64,000 nucleotides of DNA from Flavobacterium psychraerolatum (GCF_025960985.1 NZ_JAOQMX010000013.1:22925-86924), one strand, 5' to 3'. Positions 46,101 through 56,410 are shown, counted from the first letter of the stretch. Notes: generated from the sequence alone by a model not told the origin. Numbers and translations are program-made.

Positions 46101-46964
46101 ATGAGACAACTAAAAATTACCAAACAGGTTACCAATCGTGAGACCGCATCATTAGATAAATATTTACAAGAAATAGGTAAAGTTGATCTTATTACTGCTG
46201 ACGAAGAAGTAGAATTGGCACAAAAGATTAAAGCTGGAGACCAACAAGCACTTGAGAAATTAACTAAAGCGAACTTACGTTTTGTAGTTTCGGTAGCGAA
46301 ACAGTATCAAAATCAAGGCTTAACACTTCCCGATTTGATTAATGAAGGAAACTTAGGTTTGATCAAAGCAGCACAACGTTTTGATGAAACACGTGGTTTT
46401 AAATTCATCTCATATGCGGTATGGTGGATTCGTCAATCGATTCTACAAGCTTTGGCAGAACAATCTCGTATCGTTCGTTTGCCATTGAATAAAATTGGTT
46501 CTATCAATAAAATTAACAAAATGTACGCTTTATTAGAGCAATCTAATGAACGTCCACCTTCTGCTGAGGAAATTGCTAAGGAACTTGACATGACGGTAAA
46601 TGATGTAAAAGAGTCTATGAAAAACTCTGGTCGTCACTTATCAATGGATGCACCTCTTGTTGAAGGTGAAGACTCTAACCTTTATGACGTATTGCGTTCT
46701 GGAGAGTCTCCAAATCCTGACAGAGAATTAATCCACGAATCTTTGCGTACTGAAATTGAACGTTCTCTTGAAACATTGACTCCACGTGAGGCTGATGTAG
46801 TTCGTTTGTATTTTGGCCTTGGTGATCAACACCCTATGACACTAGAAGAAATTGGTGAAACATTTGACCTTACTCGTGAGCGTGTACGTCAAATTAAAGA
46901 AAAAGCGATTCGCAGATTGAAGCATACTTCTAGAAGTAAAATCTTGAAAACATACTTAGGATAA
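46101..46964 (+). CDS. rpoD: primary RNA polymerase sigma factor (Bacteroidota SigA/RpoD)
   Basis: 287 residues, the short form typical of Bacteroidota, lacking most of region 1.1. Region 1.2 ([21 protein letters not shown]), region 2 ([58 protein letters not shown] in part), region 3, and region 4 ([30 protein letters not shown]) are complete. It reads the TTG-N17-23-TAnnTTTG promoters found throughout this window. Confidence 0.96.
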   Translation: MRQLKITKQVTNRETASLDKYLQEIGKVDLITADEEVELAQKIKAGDQQALEKLTKANLRFVVSVAKQYQNQGLTLPDLINEGNLGLIKAAQRFDETRGFKFISYAVWWIRQSILQALAEQSRIVRLPLNKIGSINKINKMYALLEQSNERPPSAEEIAKELDMTVNDVKESMKNSGRHLSMDAPLVEGEDSNLYDVLRSGESPNPDRELIHESLRTEIERSLETLTPREADVVRLYFGLGDQHPMTLEEIGETFDLTRERVRQIKEKAIRRLKHTSRSKILKTYLG

Positions 46965-46984
46965 TCTTCGCATTACTCCTTCTT

Positions 46985-47016
46985 AAAACTCCAGTTAATC
47001 ACTGGAGTTTTTTTTT
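46985..47016 (+). terminator. rpoD terminator
   Basis: AAACTCCAGT-TAATC-ACTGGAGTTT and a T run, 21 bp after the stop. Confidence 0.9.
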
Positions 47017-47017
47017 G

Positions 47018-47025
47018 TAACTTTG
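47018..47025 (+). promoter_or_regulatory. rpe -7 element
   Basis: TAACTTTG fits TAnnTTTG. It directly abuts the rpoD terminator and is 27 bp from the rpe ATG at 47053; the TTG inside it is not a start codon. Confidence 0.6.
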
Positions 47026-47052
47026 CAAAAAAAATCACTATACACAACTATA

Positions 47053-47715
47053 ATGAAAAATACACTTATTGCACCTTCCGTTTTAGCAGCTGACTTTGCC
47101 AATCTTGAGCGCGACATCAAAATGATCAATACTAGTGAAGCCGATTGGTTTCACATTGACATCATGGATGGTGTTTTTGTTCCAAATATTTCTTTTGGAA
47201 TGCCAGTTCTTGAAGCAATCAAAAGACATGCTACCAAAACAATCGACGTTCACTTAATGATTGTTGATCCAGACAGATACATCTCTACTTTCAAAAAACT
47301 TGGAGCAGATGTCCTTACAGTACATTACGAGGCTTGCACACATTTGCACAGAACACTACAAGCGATCAAAGCTGAAGGAATGCAAGCAGGTGTTGCACTT
47401 AACCCACATACGAGCATAGATTTGCTTGAAGATGTAATCAACGACATTGACTTGGTTTGTATTATGAGTGTAAATCCAGGTTTTGGAGGGCAATCTTTTA
47501 TAGAAAACACCTATGCTAAAGTAGCTAAACTAAAAGCATTGATTGAGAAAAAAGGTGCTTCGACTATTATCGAAATAGATGGAGGAGTAACCAATAAAAA
47601 CGCCAAACAATTGGTAGAAGCAGGTGCTGATGTGCTTGTCGCAGGTAGTTACGTTTTTGGCGCACAAGACCCAATTGCAACTGTAGCAGGTCTTAAGGAA
47701 ATGACTTGTTTCTAA
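47053..47715 (+). CDS. rpe: ribulose-phosphate 3-epimerase
   Basis: Start ATG at 47053 (MKNTLIAPSVLAADFANLE), 220 residues, TIM barrel. Signatures: DWFHIDIMDGVFVPNISFG, DVHLMIVDPDRYISTF, MSVNPGFGGQSFIENTYAKV and IEIDGGVTNKNAKQLVEAGAD, giving the metal-binding His/Asp set. It interconverts ribulose-5-P and xylulose-5-P in the pentose phosphate pathway. Confidence 0.96.
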   Translation: MKNTLIAPSVLAADFANLERDIKMINTSEADWFHIDIMDGVFVPNISFGMPVLEAIKRHATKTIDVHLMIVDPDRYISTFKKLGADVLTVHYEACTHLHRTLQAIKAEGMQAGVALNPHTSIDLLEDVINDIDLVCIMSVNPGFGGQSFIENTYAKVAKLKALIEKKGASTIIEIDGGVTNKNAKQLVEAGADVLVAGSYVFGAQDPIATVAGLKEMTCF

Positions 47716-47721
47716 AATATC

Positions 47722-47753
47722 AAAAATCCCAATCTTTACCGATTGGGATTTTT
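47722..47753. terminator. bidirectional terminator between rpe and CBS gene
   Basis: AAAATCCCAATC-TTTACC-GATTGGGATTTT with A and T flanks; convergent genes. Confidence 0.88.
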
Positions 47754-47762
47754 TATTCCTAT

Positions 47763-48191
47763 TTATATTTCTTCATATTGGGCTAGCAAATACTTTAATA
47801 AATCGGTGCTGGTCAATATCCCTACTAAAGTATCTTGGTCACATATAGGTAAGGCATGAAAATCTTTTTCAACCAAAATTTGTGCTGCCTCTTTTATTGT
47901 TGTGTATGGCTTAATCGTAATCACATTTTTGGTCATTACTTGCTGAATGGTAAACATATTGTACACTACAGATGATAAATCAACATCGGCCTCGTCGTCA
48001 GATTCCGTACAACAAACCCGCAACATATCATTCAAACTCAACATCCCCACAATTCTATTATTGCTCATCACAGGAATATGTTTAATTCCGTTTTCTCTAA
48101 ACAATACCTCGGCTTTGGTTAATTCATCTGTAAGATTCAGCTTGATGATATTTTTTATCATAATTGATGATACTGGAACTTGGTTTTTCAT
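47763..48191 (-). CDS. CBS-domain-pair protein
   Basis: 142 residues comprising two CBS motifs: VSSIMIKNIIKLNLTDELTKAEVLFRENGIKHIPVMSNNRIVGMLS in segments, then QVMTKNVITIKPYTTIKEAAQ and DFHALPICDQDTLVGILTSTDLL. CBS pairs bind adenine nucleotides and regulate partner proteins; no partner domain is fused. Role not known. Monocistronic. Confidence 0.88.
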   Translation of the reverse strand: MKNQVPVSSIMIKNIIKLNLTDELTKAEVLFRENGIKHIPVMSNNRIVGMLSLNDMLRVCCTESDDEADVDLSSVVYNMFTIQQVMTKNVITIKPYTTIKEAAQILVEKDFHALPICDQDTLVGILTSTDLLKYLLAQYEEI

Positions 48192-48408
48192 GATTAATCT
48201 CTTATTTATTAGAAAATAGTAACTGAAAATAATGACTTAAGTAAATTTACGATTATAAAACAACATAAAAAAGAAAAACCACTGAAGACTAAATGCCTAA
48301 AAATCATATGTTTTAGCATTTAAGACATATGAAACAAATTAACAGTTATAAACAGATAACTTAGCTTGATAATTTAAAAAAACTTTTCACCTTTTATAAT
48401 TATCACCT

Positions 48409-51400
48409 ATGAAACACCTTTACCTTTATTTATCTTTCCTATTCTTATCTTTTTCCTGTTGGAGCCAAACCATTCTTTTTAAAAGTGGATTTGAAGGTGA
48501 TCTTGCGACCGAATGGGGAGCCAATACAAATATTGGAACCATGCCAAAATTTGAAGTAAATTCTATCGCTAAGCGAATAGGAAAAAACGGCTTTGAAATG
48601 GAGTTTAATTCAGCTTCACAAAAGGGAAATTTAGAAACTCCCAGAAATATAAGTTGGGAAAACGGGATAAGTTATCGCATTACATTTTATTACAAAGCAA
48701 TAACCACAATTGAAAACACCGATAGTAATATCAAAATTTTCGCCAACAATGGGGCAACAAAACTATCGCAAATAAATTTCCCCCTCACTTCAATGAGCTG
48801 GACAAAATACACCAGCGACTTCACCGCTACTGTCAATGATAATACTGGCTCTGTATTTTTCTCCATTAGACCTAACACAACAAATACTGGAAAGATCTAT
48901 TTTGACGACATTCAAATCGAAAAAATCCCTCCTATTTCCACCTTTTTTACAGATATAAAAACCAAAGATATCGTCTCTGATTCTTCCATTAAATGGATTC
49001 AATTTGGACCTGGAATGAGTGGAAATAACACATCCTTTTATACACATCCTACAGATAGCAATACGCATTTTACTTCACCAAATATGGGGAATTCTTATCG
49101 CTCAACAGACAGAGGTTTCACCTACGAAACCATCATGAACGAAGACGCTGCGGCATGGGATAGCGGTACGAGAGGACCAGTTGAAACTTATTCCATTGAT
49201 TTTTCGCGTTCCAACGAAAATTTTGGATTTTCGACAGGAAAACGTTTAGGCGATTTATTCCAAACATCTGATAAAGGAAAATCATGGACACGAGTACTTT
49301 CTGTCCAAGGACAAGCCGGAAACGCTTATCTTGCTTGTGTAGCAGTTGACCCTCAAAATGAAAACATTTGGTACTTAGGTGCTGGACGTATGCGTGATTA
49401 CGGCAGAGTAGATTTTCCTCTTTCGCAGCCCAACGGATCGTATATCCATAGTAACAGTCAAGGAAAAATATGGAAAACCACAGATAAAGGCGCTAACTGG
49501 ACTTTGGTTAATTCAGGTTTACACCCAAATGCAGAAATTGAAACCATATATACAGACCCTACAGACTCAAATATAATTTATGCGGGTACCAATTACGGCT
49601 TTTACAAAAGTACCAACGGAGGAACAACCTGGGCATTAAAATCAAATGGAATTACTAATAATGTAATTCGTTCCCTTAGTATGTATTACAACCCTAGCTT
49701 AACTGGCACTCAAGTTACTCTTTATGCATTGAGTAACATTATGTGGAAAGCAGACGGAAGCACACTAACTGATGACACTGGAGGGATTTACAAAAGCACT
49801 GACAAAGGAGAATCATGGACAAACATTAGCGGCAATCTAGCCTTAGACATGACACAATTCAGTAGCAATACAGGGGTGGTAAAATCATATTATAATACTG
49901 TTGCATTTTATTATGGAATACCATACGACGAAGCTGTATCTCTATACCCAAATATGCCTTCCAAAATTACCCAACGTTTCAATCAAATTACAGTAGACCC
50001 AAAAAATCCTGACAATATTTACTTGGTCAACAACTACTCCAACGCCTCTGGAAATAATTTCAAGCCTGGACAGTTATGGAGAACAACAAATGGAGGTTCC
50101 AAATGGTTTGTAACGCTTAGAAATGGTGAAAATTGGAACTCAGGAAGCCCAGACTTAACTTATTGGACAAATCGAGAAAACCCTTTGAACACAAATATTC
50201 AGATCAAATACAAACATGATTGGGTAAATCGTGATGATTACGAGCAGAAATCATGTAATTTCATTCAGTTTAATGCTGATGGAACCGTATTATATACTCA
50301 AATGGCAAAAATTGGTTTTGTTTCCTATGACAATGGTGATAGTTGGCAAGATATAGATGATATTGAATCCTCACCCAATAGCGAAAGCTATGTTGGAGCA
50401 GGAAATAGCAATGTACCAGGTCATGGTTTTTACCAAAGTGAAAATACCCCAAATAAAGTTCTTTGTCCATCGGGTGAAAACAGTTTATGGATCACCAATT
50501 CTGAAGGTTCACTGGTTCGTCCCAATGCTCAAGGTGCTTCAGTACGCAACTTAACATCAGGTGAACACTCTGTAAGCTCTGTAGCAATAGACCCTACGAA
50601 TCCAAATATTTGGTTTGCGACTTTCTTCCGTCAAGACAGAAGAGGACAATTACTAAAATCTGTAGACAATGGTATCACATGGGCAACCGTAGGTACACCT
50701 GTACCTTTGCCTTGGCCTGTTAACACTGCAGGAGGTGATCAATCTGTACACCAAATGTGTTTATTGATAGATAAAAACAACACCAACAACATGTATTTTT
50801 GTGTCCCAAGGTCATCGCTCAAATTAGAGTGGGTTGGCGACTCTGTAACAGGCTGGGGAATACACAAATCTTCAGATGGTGGTGTAACTTGGTCAGACAG
50901 CAATAGCGGCCTGCCTTCTTCTCTAGACGTAGCTCGAATAGCTTTGGATCCGAATGACAACAACATTCTATATGCTGCAGTGATTGGCACAGGTGGAGGT
51001 TTATACAAATCTATTGATAATGCAAATAATTGGACAAAAGTAAGCTCCACCACAGATATTTCTGGAACTTCTGGCATCAATGATATTCATTTTGACAAAG
51101 ATGGAAAATCATATATTACCGCTGGTTTTGACAATGTAGCAGCAAATGGTGGTGGTTTATGGGTAAGCGATGACAATATGCAAAATTGGACAAAACTTTT
51201 TGATTATCCATGGACCAATCGTGTGGAAGTAGCAAAATATGACACCCGAACAATATTGGTCTCTACTTTACCGAACAATACCATTGGAATGATTAATGGA
51301 GGTACTTACCTTTCTAAAGACTCTGGAGAAACCTGGATAAAATTTAACAAAGGAAATGGACAATCCGACAGAATAAACGATATCGCAATTGACTACAATA

Positions 51401-51723
51401 CACCCGGCAAATATTATGCTTCTACAAGAGGAAGCGGGTGGTATGCAGCTGTCGATTCAAGTCCAAACTTAAAAATAAAACCGAATAAAGTATCCACTGT
51501 AAGTGCTATAGTATATCCAAATCCTGCAAGAGATCATATAAAAATTGTTGCAACACTTGATTTTCAAGAAATAAAAATTTACGCATTGAATGGTTCACTT
51601 GTTAAACAATATGACAAAAAAGAATCCAATGAATATTCTATTTCAAATTTACCAGCAGGTACATATCTCTATATCATCAAGAATGAAACAGAGGTATATA
51701 AAGGAAAATTTATCAAACTATAA
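48409..51723 (+). CDS. T9SS-secreted BNR/sortilin-type repeat protein, GH74-like, with N-terminal carbohydrate-binding-like domain
   Basis: 1104 residues. Signal peptide ends near SFSCWSQT. About 22-175 is a jelly-roll domain like CBM4/9 (FKSGFEGDLATEWGAN, then NTGKIYFDDIQIEKI). About 190-1020 is made of repeated beta-propeller blades with BNR Asp-box-type motifs: STDRGFTYE, TSDKGKSWTRV, TTDKGANWTLV, STNGGTTWALK, STDKGESWTNI, SSDGGVTWSDS, SKDSGETWIKF. These resemble GH74 xyloglucanases, though catalytic Asp residues cannot be assigned by eye. The last 75 residues are a type A T9SS sorting domain (VYPNPARDHIKIVA, EIKIYALNGSLVKQY). Exported to the surface or medium. Confidence 0.85.
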   Translation: MKHLYLYLSFLFLSFSCWSQTILFKSGFEGDLATEWGANTNIGTMPKFEVNSIAKRIGKNGFEMEFNSASQKGNLETPRNISWENGISYRITFYYKAITTIENTDSNIKIFANNGATKLSQINFPLTSMSWTKYTSDFTATVNDNTGSVFFSIRPNTTNTGKIYFDDIQIEKIPPISTFFTDIKTKDIVSDSSIKWIQFGPGMSGNNTSFYTHPTDSNTHFTSPNMGNSYRSTDRGFTYETIMNEDAAAWDSGTRGPVETYSIDFSRSNENFGFSTGKRLGDLFQTSDKGKSWTRVLSVQGQAGNAYLACVAVDPQNENIWYLGAGRMRDYGRVDFPLSQPNGSYIHSNSQGKIWKTTDKGANWTLVNSGLHPNAEIETIYTDPTDSNIIYAGTNYGFYKSTNGGTTWALKSNGITNNVIRSLSMYYNPSLTGTQVTLYALSNIMWKADGSTLTDDTGGIYKSTDKGESWTNISGNLALDMTQFSSNTGVVKSYYNTVAFYYGIPYDEAVSLYPNMPSKITQRFNQITVDPKNPDNIYLVNNYSNASGNNFKPGQLWRTTNGGSKWFVTLRNGENWNSGSPDLTYWTNRENPLNTNIQIKYKHDWVNRDDYEQKSCNFIQFNADGTVLYTQMAKIGFVSYDNGDSWQDIDDIESSPNSESYVGAGNSNVPGHGFYQSENTPNKVLCPSGENSLWITNSEGSLVRPNAQGASVRNLTSGEHSVSSVAIDPTNPNIWFATFFRQDRRGQLLKSVDNGITWATVGTPVPLPWPVNTAGGDQSVHQMCLLIDKNNTNNMYFCVPRSSLKLEWVGDSVTGWGIHKSSDGGVTWSDSNSGLPSSLDVARIALDPNDNNILYAAVIGTGGGLYKSIDNANNWTKVSSTTDISGTSGINDIHFDKDGKSYITAGFDNVAANGGGLWVSDDNMQNWTKLFDYPWTNRVEVAKYDTRTILVSTLPNNTIGMINGGTYLSKDSGETWIKFNKGNGQSDRINDIAIDYNTPGKYYASTRGSGWYAAVDSSPNLKIKPNKVSTVSAIVYPNPARDHIKIVATLDFQEIKIYALNGSLVKQYDKKESNEYSISNLPAGTYLYIIKNETEVYKGKFIKL

Positions 51724-51736
51724 TTCAAAACATAGC

Positions 51737-51764
51737 AAGGCTAACTCTCAAGGTTAGCCTTTTT
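51737..51764 (+). terminator. terminator of the T9SS-secreted protein gene
   Basis: AAGGCTAAC-TCTCAAG-GTTAGCCTT followed by T; 14 bp after the stop. Confidence 0.85.
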
Positions 51765-52136
51765 GATTCGGTTTATTCAGGCGCTATTTCCCTGCTATCA
51801 TTCCAAACGAAGTTCGTTGAACGCCAAAAAAAGCAGTAAATAGTATAGTGAACTAATCTTTTATTTACTACAAAAAAGCCAAAAAAAGGATTTTCCTTTC
51901 TATTTGGGCTATATCATTTGTTCCTAATTTAGAATAAGATTTTTTTTCAATATAAATTAATACACTTAACCTATAGCTTACGTCTTAGTTATTCAACTCT
52001 TACTTAATCTCTTCACTTACACGAATGATCCTATGCATATAACCGTGACCAAGACCTCACGAACCTATTATAAAATCAAAATTCAGCTGCTTTATTAATG
52101 AATTCAATTTTAATATAGAATAATATTCATTCACTT
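51765..52136. other. gene-free stretch with a possible element remnant
   Basis: About 370 bp without a supported gene. GGCGCTATTTCCCTGCTATC at 51780-51799, read on the minus strand, resembles the 5' part of the structured element (GATAGCAG block) but lacks the rest. Otherwise I see nothing. Confidence 0.4.
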
Positions 52137-52955
52137 CTATCCGAAAGCAGATTCTACCGCTCCACCATCTATTCTAATATTACTTCCGTTGATGTAGCTC
52201 GCTTGTTCTGAACATAAAAAAGCAACTACCGAAGCTACTTCTTCTGGTTTCCCTCGTCTTTGCATAGCAATATGTGGACGTTCATTTTTCACAAACCATT
52301 TAACCGCATCTTCAACACTACAATCTCTCTCCTTCGCTAGTTCTTCCATCATTGCATCTGTCATAGGAGTTTCAATATAAGCCGGAGACACACAATTGAA
52401 TAATATATTTTCTTTTGAATACGATCTTGACAAACACTTAGAAAGATTTATAATCGCAGCTTTACAAGCATTGTATAGGCTTTCTTCAACATAGGGCTGA
52501 AAAGCATTTTCAGATGAAACTAAAATCATTCTCCCCCACTTTAATTTTTGCATTTGTGGAATAAAAGCTCTTGCAATTCTCACAGACCCTAACAAATCAA
52601 TATCAATTGTTTTCATCCAATCGTCATCTGTTAAACTTAAAAAATCACCCGCCGTACCTCTAGCACCCGCAGAATGAAAGATAATGTGGGCTCCACCATA
52701 GTCCTTATCAATTTTTGCTGCTAAAGCTAGTACTTCATCATTATTTGATAAATCAGCAGCTATTCCAACTACTGAAGCGCCATTTTTTGCTTCTTTTTCA
52801 ACTTCTGTTACAGCATCGGATAAATCTTTACCTTCTTTCCTATCTGATAAAATTATGTTTACTCCTTCTCTCGCCAAAAATTTTGCTGTTTCTCTTCCTA
52901 TCCCCGAATCTCCTCCAGTTATTAAGGCTGTTTTCCCTTTAATATTTAAATCCAT
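52137..52955 (-). CDS. short-chain dehydrogenase/reductase (SDR)
   Basis: 272 residues, classical SDR. Cofactor motif TGGDSGIGRETAKFLAREG, NNDEV region, FHSAGARG (N-A-G variant), catalytic Ser in ILVSSENAF, Tyr-x-x-x-Lys in SLYNACKAAIINLSK, and the C-terminal INGSNIRIDGGAVESAFG. NAD(P)-dependent oxidoreductase of unknown substrate. Alone on its strand, divergent from the hydrolase gene. Confidence 0.92.
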   Translation of the reverse strand: MDLNIKGKTALITGGDSGIGRETAKFLAREGVNIILSDRKEGKDLSDAVTEVEKEAKNGASVVGIAADLSNNDEVLALAAKIDKDYGGAHIIFHSAGARGTAGDFLSLTDDDWMKTIDIDLLGSVRIARAFIPQMQKLKWGRMILVSSENAFQPYVEESLYNACKAAIINLSKCLSRSYSKENILFNCVSPAYIETPMTDAMMEELAKERDCSVEDAVKWFVKNERPHIAMQRRGKPEEVASVVAFLCSEQASYINGSNIRIDGGAVESAFG

Positions 52956-53226
52956 TTTTTTATCTTTTAATTATGCAGTCATAAACTCTAAGGCGTCTAG
53001 AACTGAAAATTCCAACTCATGCAACTCCCTAAAGTACCCTTACTTTATCCTGCCTATATCATTCAAATGTAAATCTACAGCAATTAAAAAGTGATTTAGA
53101 ACGCAATACATTTTTATTTTAACTTAAATGACTTGTGTTCATTTATTTTTTTGAGTTATTTTTTTATTTATTAGAAGCACTACCCTTCAAATAATTAGCG
53201 TTATTTTGATTTAAAAATTAATTACT

Positions 53227-53982
53227 ATGAACGTATCAAACAACTATAGTTATACAGATGTTGGACAAGGAGATGCTACGATAGTTTTTGTCCATTATTT
53301 TGGAGGAGATGCAGGTAGTTGGTCTTGGCTAATCGATTATTTAAAAAGCGACTTTCGTTGTGTAGCGCTAAATTTGCCTGGCTTCGGCAATTCAGAATCT
53401 TTAGAGTATCCATCTATACCCTCATACAGTATTTACATCGCTAACTTTATTGAAGCTTTGGAATTAGAAAACTATTATCTATGCGGCCATTCTATGGGAG
53501 GCAAATTGGTATTGTATGTAAACACTCTTCTAAAAAAGAACCTACCAAAAAAAATCATTTTGATTGCTCCCTCTCCTCCTACTACTGAAAACATGTCTCA
53601 AAAAGAAAAAGAACGCATGCTTGATCATCCTAATAGGGTTGAAGCTATAACTACTGTAAACAACGCCATCAAAAAAGAGCTCGCCTATGACAGATTTGAA
53701 TATGCGGTAGAAACACAGTTGAAAATTGAAGAAGGCGCATGGAAATGGTGGATTAACGATGGAATCAATGAATCTATAGCCGATAGAATTAGTGACAGCT
53801 CTACTCCTGTACTACTCATTTATTCAACTGATGATCCTATTATTAAGGTGCATGACATAAACAAAGAGGTACTTCCTTATTTAAAAAATGCAAAAACTGT
53901 CGCTTTATCCGGCATAGGGCATTTAATTCCGATGGAGTCTCCAGAAGAACTGGCAGTACTATTTAGAGATAAGTTAATATAA
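53227..53982 (+). CDS. alpha/beta hydrolase
   Basis: 251 residues. Oxyanion region FVHYFGGDAGSW, nucleophile elbow GHSMGGK, acid in STDDPIIKVHD and base in GIGHLIPMESPE: a complete Ser-Asp-His triad. Single-domain cytosolic hydrolase; substrate not recognisable. Divergent from the SDR gene across 271 bp, so the pair may be co-regulated. Confidence 0.92.
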   Translation: MNVSNNYSYTDVGQGDATIVFVHYFGGDAGSWSWLIDYLKSDFRCVALNLPGFGNSESLEYPSIPSYSIYIANFIEALELENYYLCGHSMGGKLVLYVNTLLKKNLPKKIILIAPSPPTTENMSQKEKERMLDHPNRVEAITTVNNAIKKELAYDRFEYAVETQLKIEEGAWKWWINDGINESIADRISDSSTPVLLIYSTDDPIIKVHDINKEVLPYLKNAKTVALSGIGHLIPMESPEELAVLFRDKLI

Positions 53983-54661
53983 TTAAGGGCTAAATAGTAA
54001 ATACAAAATACGCAAACCATATAAATAAAGAATTTACGTTTATATAAGTGACCACGAAAGGGTTCGAATCTGCAATCCTCAGAGTCGAAATCTGATATTC
54101 TCTGCCGACAGGTAGGTTTAGGCTAGGGCTTCTGTTTTTATAAGAACATTTATTATAAAAAAATATTAATTTTCTTAACCCTATAAAACATAAAAACTAA
54201 GTAATAAAGCTTGTTCTTGTGTTTTGCCTAATTACTCAACACTGGTAAGATACCTGCACTAATGATTATCTACAAGCCTGCGCCATCAGGTTATTTTAGT
54301 CATTTAGTTTTTCTTTAGTTACTTGAAGAGTATAGGCATAACACATCGAACTAATTAATCCAAATATACCAATCTGACCATTTTGGATAGTGTTCTCAAA
54401 TTAAAATTATCGGCAGTGCAATAGAGTGGCATGAAAGACAGTTCACAAAAACTAAAAGCAGATTAGATTTGAACCGCACTTTGTGAAATAATTGAATAAA
54501 AAGTTAATGGTATCAAATAAATTTTAAAATGAGTTTTAAATGGTTGAAATATTAGCAGGATAATATCTGCTAAGAATATGAAAGTCTATAAAGGCATGGA
54601 ACATCATTTAGGCAAAGTAGTGGACTAGGTTAAAAATCAATTAATGATTTACAATTAACCT
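53983..54661. other. gene-free stretch of about 680 bp
   Basis: Apart from the tRNA-like remnant at 54048-54103 it is A+T-rich with no supported gene. It separates the hydrolase from the end of the convergent signalling operon; no clear terminator was seen. Confidence 0.5.
54048..54103 (-). pseudogene. tRNA-like remnant (anticodon arm to 3' end)
   Basis: On the minus strand TCAGA-TTTCGAC-TCTGA forms a 5-bp stem with a 7-nt loop (anticodon TCG if real). Then come GGATT, a T-loop-like TTCGAAC between GCAGA and CCTTT, and GTGGTCA. The T stem is mispaired and no D arm or acceptor 5' half can be found, so it is not a working tRNA. It may be an old integration scar. Confidence 0.45.
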
Positions 54662-55252
54662 CTAATCTTGTAAGTTAATGGAAGACAATAGTAACGCAAT
54701 TCCTTCTTCATCAATAACATAATCTGGATCTAAATTATTAATAGCAGAATTGGGCATAAATGGCATATCTGCACTATCAGGATCTTGTACTGCTACTTTT
54801 CCACCTAATTTTTGAATAGCTTTTAAGCCTAACATACCATCACTATTGCTACCAGAGAGAAGCAAACCAACTAATGAAGATTGAAAAACTTCGGCAGCAG
54901 ATTCAAATGAAACATCGATACTCGGGCGGCTATGGTTTACCTTCTCAGAAATATCCAGTGACAACATCTTATTTTTCTCAAACAGTAAATGATAATCTGA
55001 TGGAGCTACATAAATAAATCCTGGAGTTATTGCAGTTTTATCTTCAACTATTTTGACAGGAACTATTGTTTTCACAGCAATTAATTCCTCCAAACTATTG
55101 TCCTCTGTATTTTTGCGATGAAGTATAATGATTATTGCAAAGGTTGGAATGGTTTGTAAGAGCGGAAGTACGTACATTAAAACCTTCAAACTTCCAGCGG
55201 AACCTCCAATTACTACCGCTTTACAACCTGATATTACTTTATCTTTCTCCAT
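54662..55252 (-). CDS. stand-alone CheB-type methylesterase
   Basis: 196 residues, the CheB catalytic domain without a receiver domain. Ser in IGGSAGSLK (about 17-22), His in IIILHRK (about 45) and Asp in SGSNSDGMLG (about 138) form the triad; PGFIYVAPSDYHLL is typical. It removes methyl esters from glutamates of a receptor. It overlaps cheR by 19 bp. No methyl-accepting receptor is encoded here and gliding flavobacteria lack flagellar chemotaxis, so the target may be a kinase-associated protein. Confidence 0.9.
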   Translation of the reverse strand: MEKDKVISGCKAVVIGGSAGSLKVLMYVLPLLQTIPTFAIIIILHRKNTEDNSLEELIAVKTIVPVKIVEDKTAITPGFIYVAPSDYHLLFEKNKMLSLDISEKVNHSRPSIDVSFESAAEVFQSSLVGLLLSGSNSDGMLGLKAIQKLGGKVAVQDPDSADMPFMPNSAINNLDPDYVIDEEGIALLLSSINLQD

Positions 55253-56043
55253 ATTTTTTCTTTCTCAAATTGTAGGTATTTCGATTTTAATTCGGAATAC
55301 TTAATTGTTTCCTTGGCTCCTAGCACTAAAAAACCGAGATTTGAAAGACTATCATCAAAAAGCTGTAAAGCTCTATTTTGTAAATCATTGTCAAAATAAA
55401 TTAACACATTACGACACAATATCAGATCAAATTCATTAAAAGAACTATCCGACACTAAATTGTGCTGTGAGAACACCATCTTTTCAGACAACTCTTCATT
55501 GAATTTTGCAATCCCATAATTAGCAGTATAGTACGTACTGAAATCTTCTTTCCCTTCAGATATCAAATAATTTTCTGAATATTGCTTCATCATTCGCAGG
55601 GGAAAAACTCCCTTTTTGGCACTTTCCAAAACCAATTCATTAATATCTGTAGCATATATTAGTGATTTTTGCAGTAAATTAGCTTCCTTCAATAAAATTG
55701 CTATAGAATAAACCTCTTCTCCTGTAGCACAGCCTGCATGCCAAATGCGGATAAAAGGTTTTATGGCTAAAATGGGTAAGATTTCTTTTCGAATTACCGA
55801 ATAAAACAAGGGATCCCGAAACATTTCGGTAACATTTACCGTAATCTCTTCGACCATTCTTTTATAATATTTAGCATCAGAACGCACTTTTGCTAAAAAA
55901 TCATGAAAATTATCAAATCCATCTAAATTGTAAAGTCGGTTTACTCTTCTTTTTAAAGATGCTCTTGAATAGCTTCCAAAATCGAAACCGTAGTATTCGT
56001 ACACTACAATAATCAGCATCTCTAGTTCTCTATCCTCAATCAT
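55234..56043 (-). CDS. CheR-type protein-glutamate methyltransferase
   Basis: 269 residues. N-terminal helical domain (SYSRASLKRRVNRLYNLDGF), then a SAM-dependent methyltransferase with motif I RIWHAGCATGEEVYSIAILL, ATDINELVLESAKKG and DLILCRNVLIYFDN. CheR methylates receptor glutamates using SAM. The gene precedes cheB with overlap and follows the receiver gene by 1 bp. The combination CheR/CheB/hybrid kinase without receptors is a known non-chemotaxis arrangement. Confidence 0.92.
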   Translation of the reverse strand: MIEDRELEMLIIVVYEYYGFDFGSYSRASLKRRVNRLYNLDGFDNFHDFLAKVRSDAKYYKRMVEEITVNVTEMFRDPLFYSVIRKEILPILAIKPFIRIWHAGCATGEEVYSIAILLKEANLLQKSLIYATDINELVLESAKKGVFPLRMMKQYSENYLISEGKEDFSTYYTANYGIAKFNEELSEKMVFSQHNLVSDSSFNEFDLILCRNVLIYFDNDLQNRALQLFDDSLSNLGFLVLGAKETIKYSELKSKYLQFEKEKIWRKIK

Positions 56044-56044
56044 A

Positions 56045-56410
56045 CTATATTGTGCTTAAAATAGCCAATAACTTATCTACATCTATTGGCTTTGACACAT
56101 AATAATCTGCACCTGCTACAATACACTTTTCTTTATCCCCTATCATGGCTTGAGCAGTAACAGCTACAATTAGTGTTTCTTTGTGTGATTCAATCTCTTT
56201 TATTAAGGGTATTGCCTCGTAACCATCCATATCAGGCATCATCATATCGATTAAAATTGCATCAAACGGCATACTTTTTTTTAACAATGACAAAGCCTCT
56301 TCTGCACTTAAACAAGAGAAACAATCAAAAAATCTTTGGCGCAATGTAGCTGATAATGCAAAAATATTTCTATTATCATCATCAATAATTAACACTCGCT
56401 TCTTATCCAT
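56045..56410 (-). CDS. single-domain response regulator
   Basis: 121 residues, one receiver domain: acidic pair in VLIIDDDNRN, phospho-acceptor Asp in AILIDMMMPDMDGYEA, Thr in VAVTAQAM and Lys in YVSKPID. No output domain. It is close in sequence to the third receiver of the giant hybrid kinase (same DDDNRNIFALSATL/DDDVRNIFSLTKAL pattern), suggesting duplication within the locus. Confidence 0.93.
   Translation of the reverse strand: MDKKRVLIIDDDNRNIFALSATLRQRFFDCFSCLSAEEALSLLKKSMPFDAILIDMMMPDMDGYEAIPLIKEIESHKETLIVAVTAQAMIGDKEKCIVAGADYYVSKPIDVDKLLAILSTI

Noticed and set aside
54048..54103. A functional tRNA gene
   Set aside because: The T stem is mispaired and there is no D arm or acceptor 5' half.
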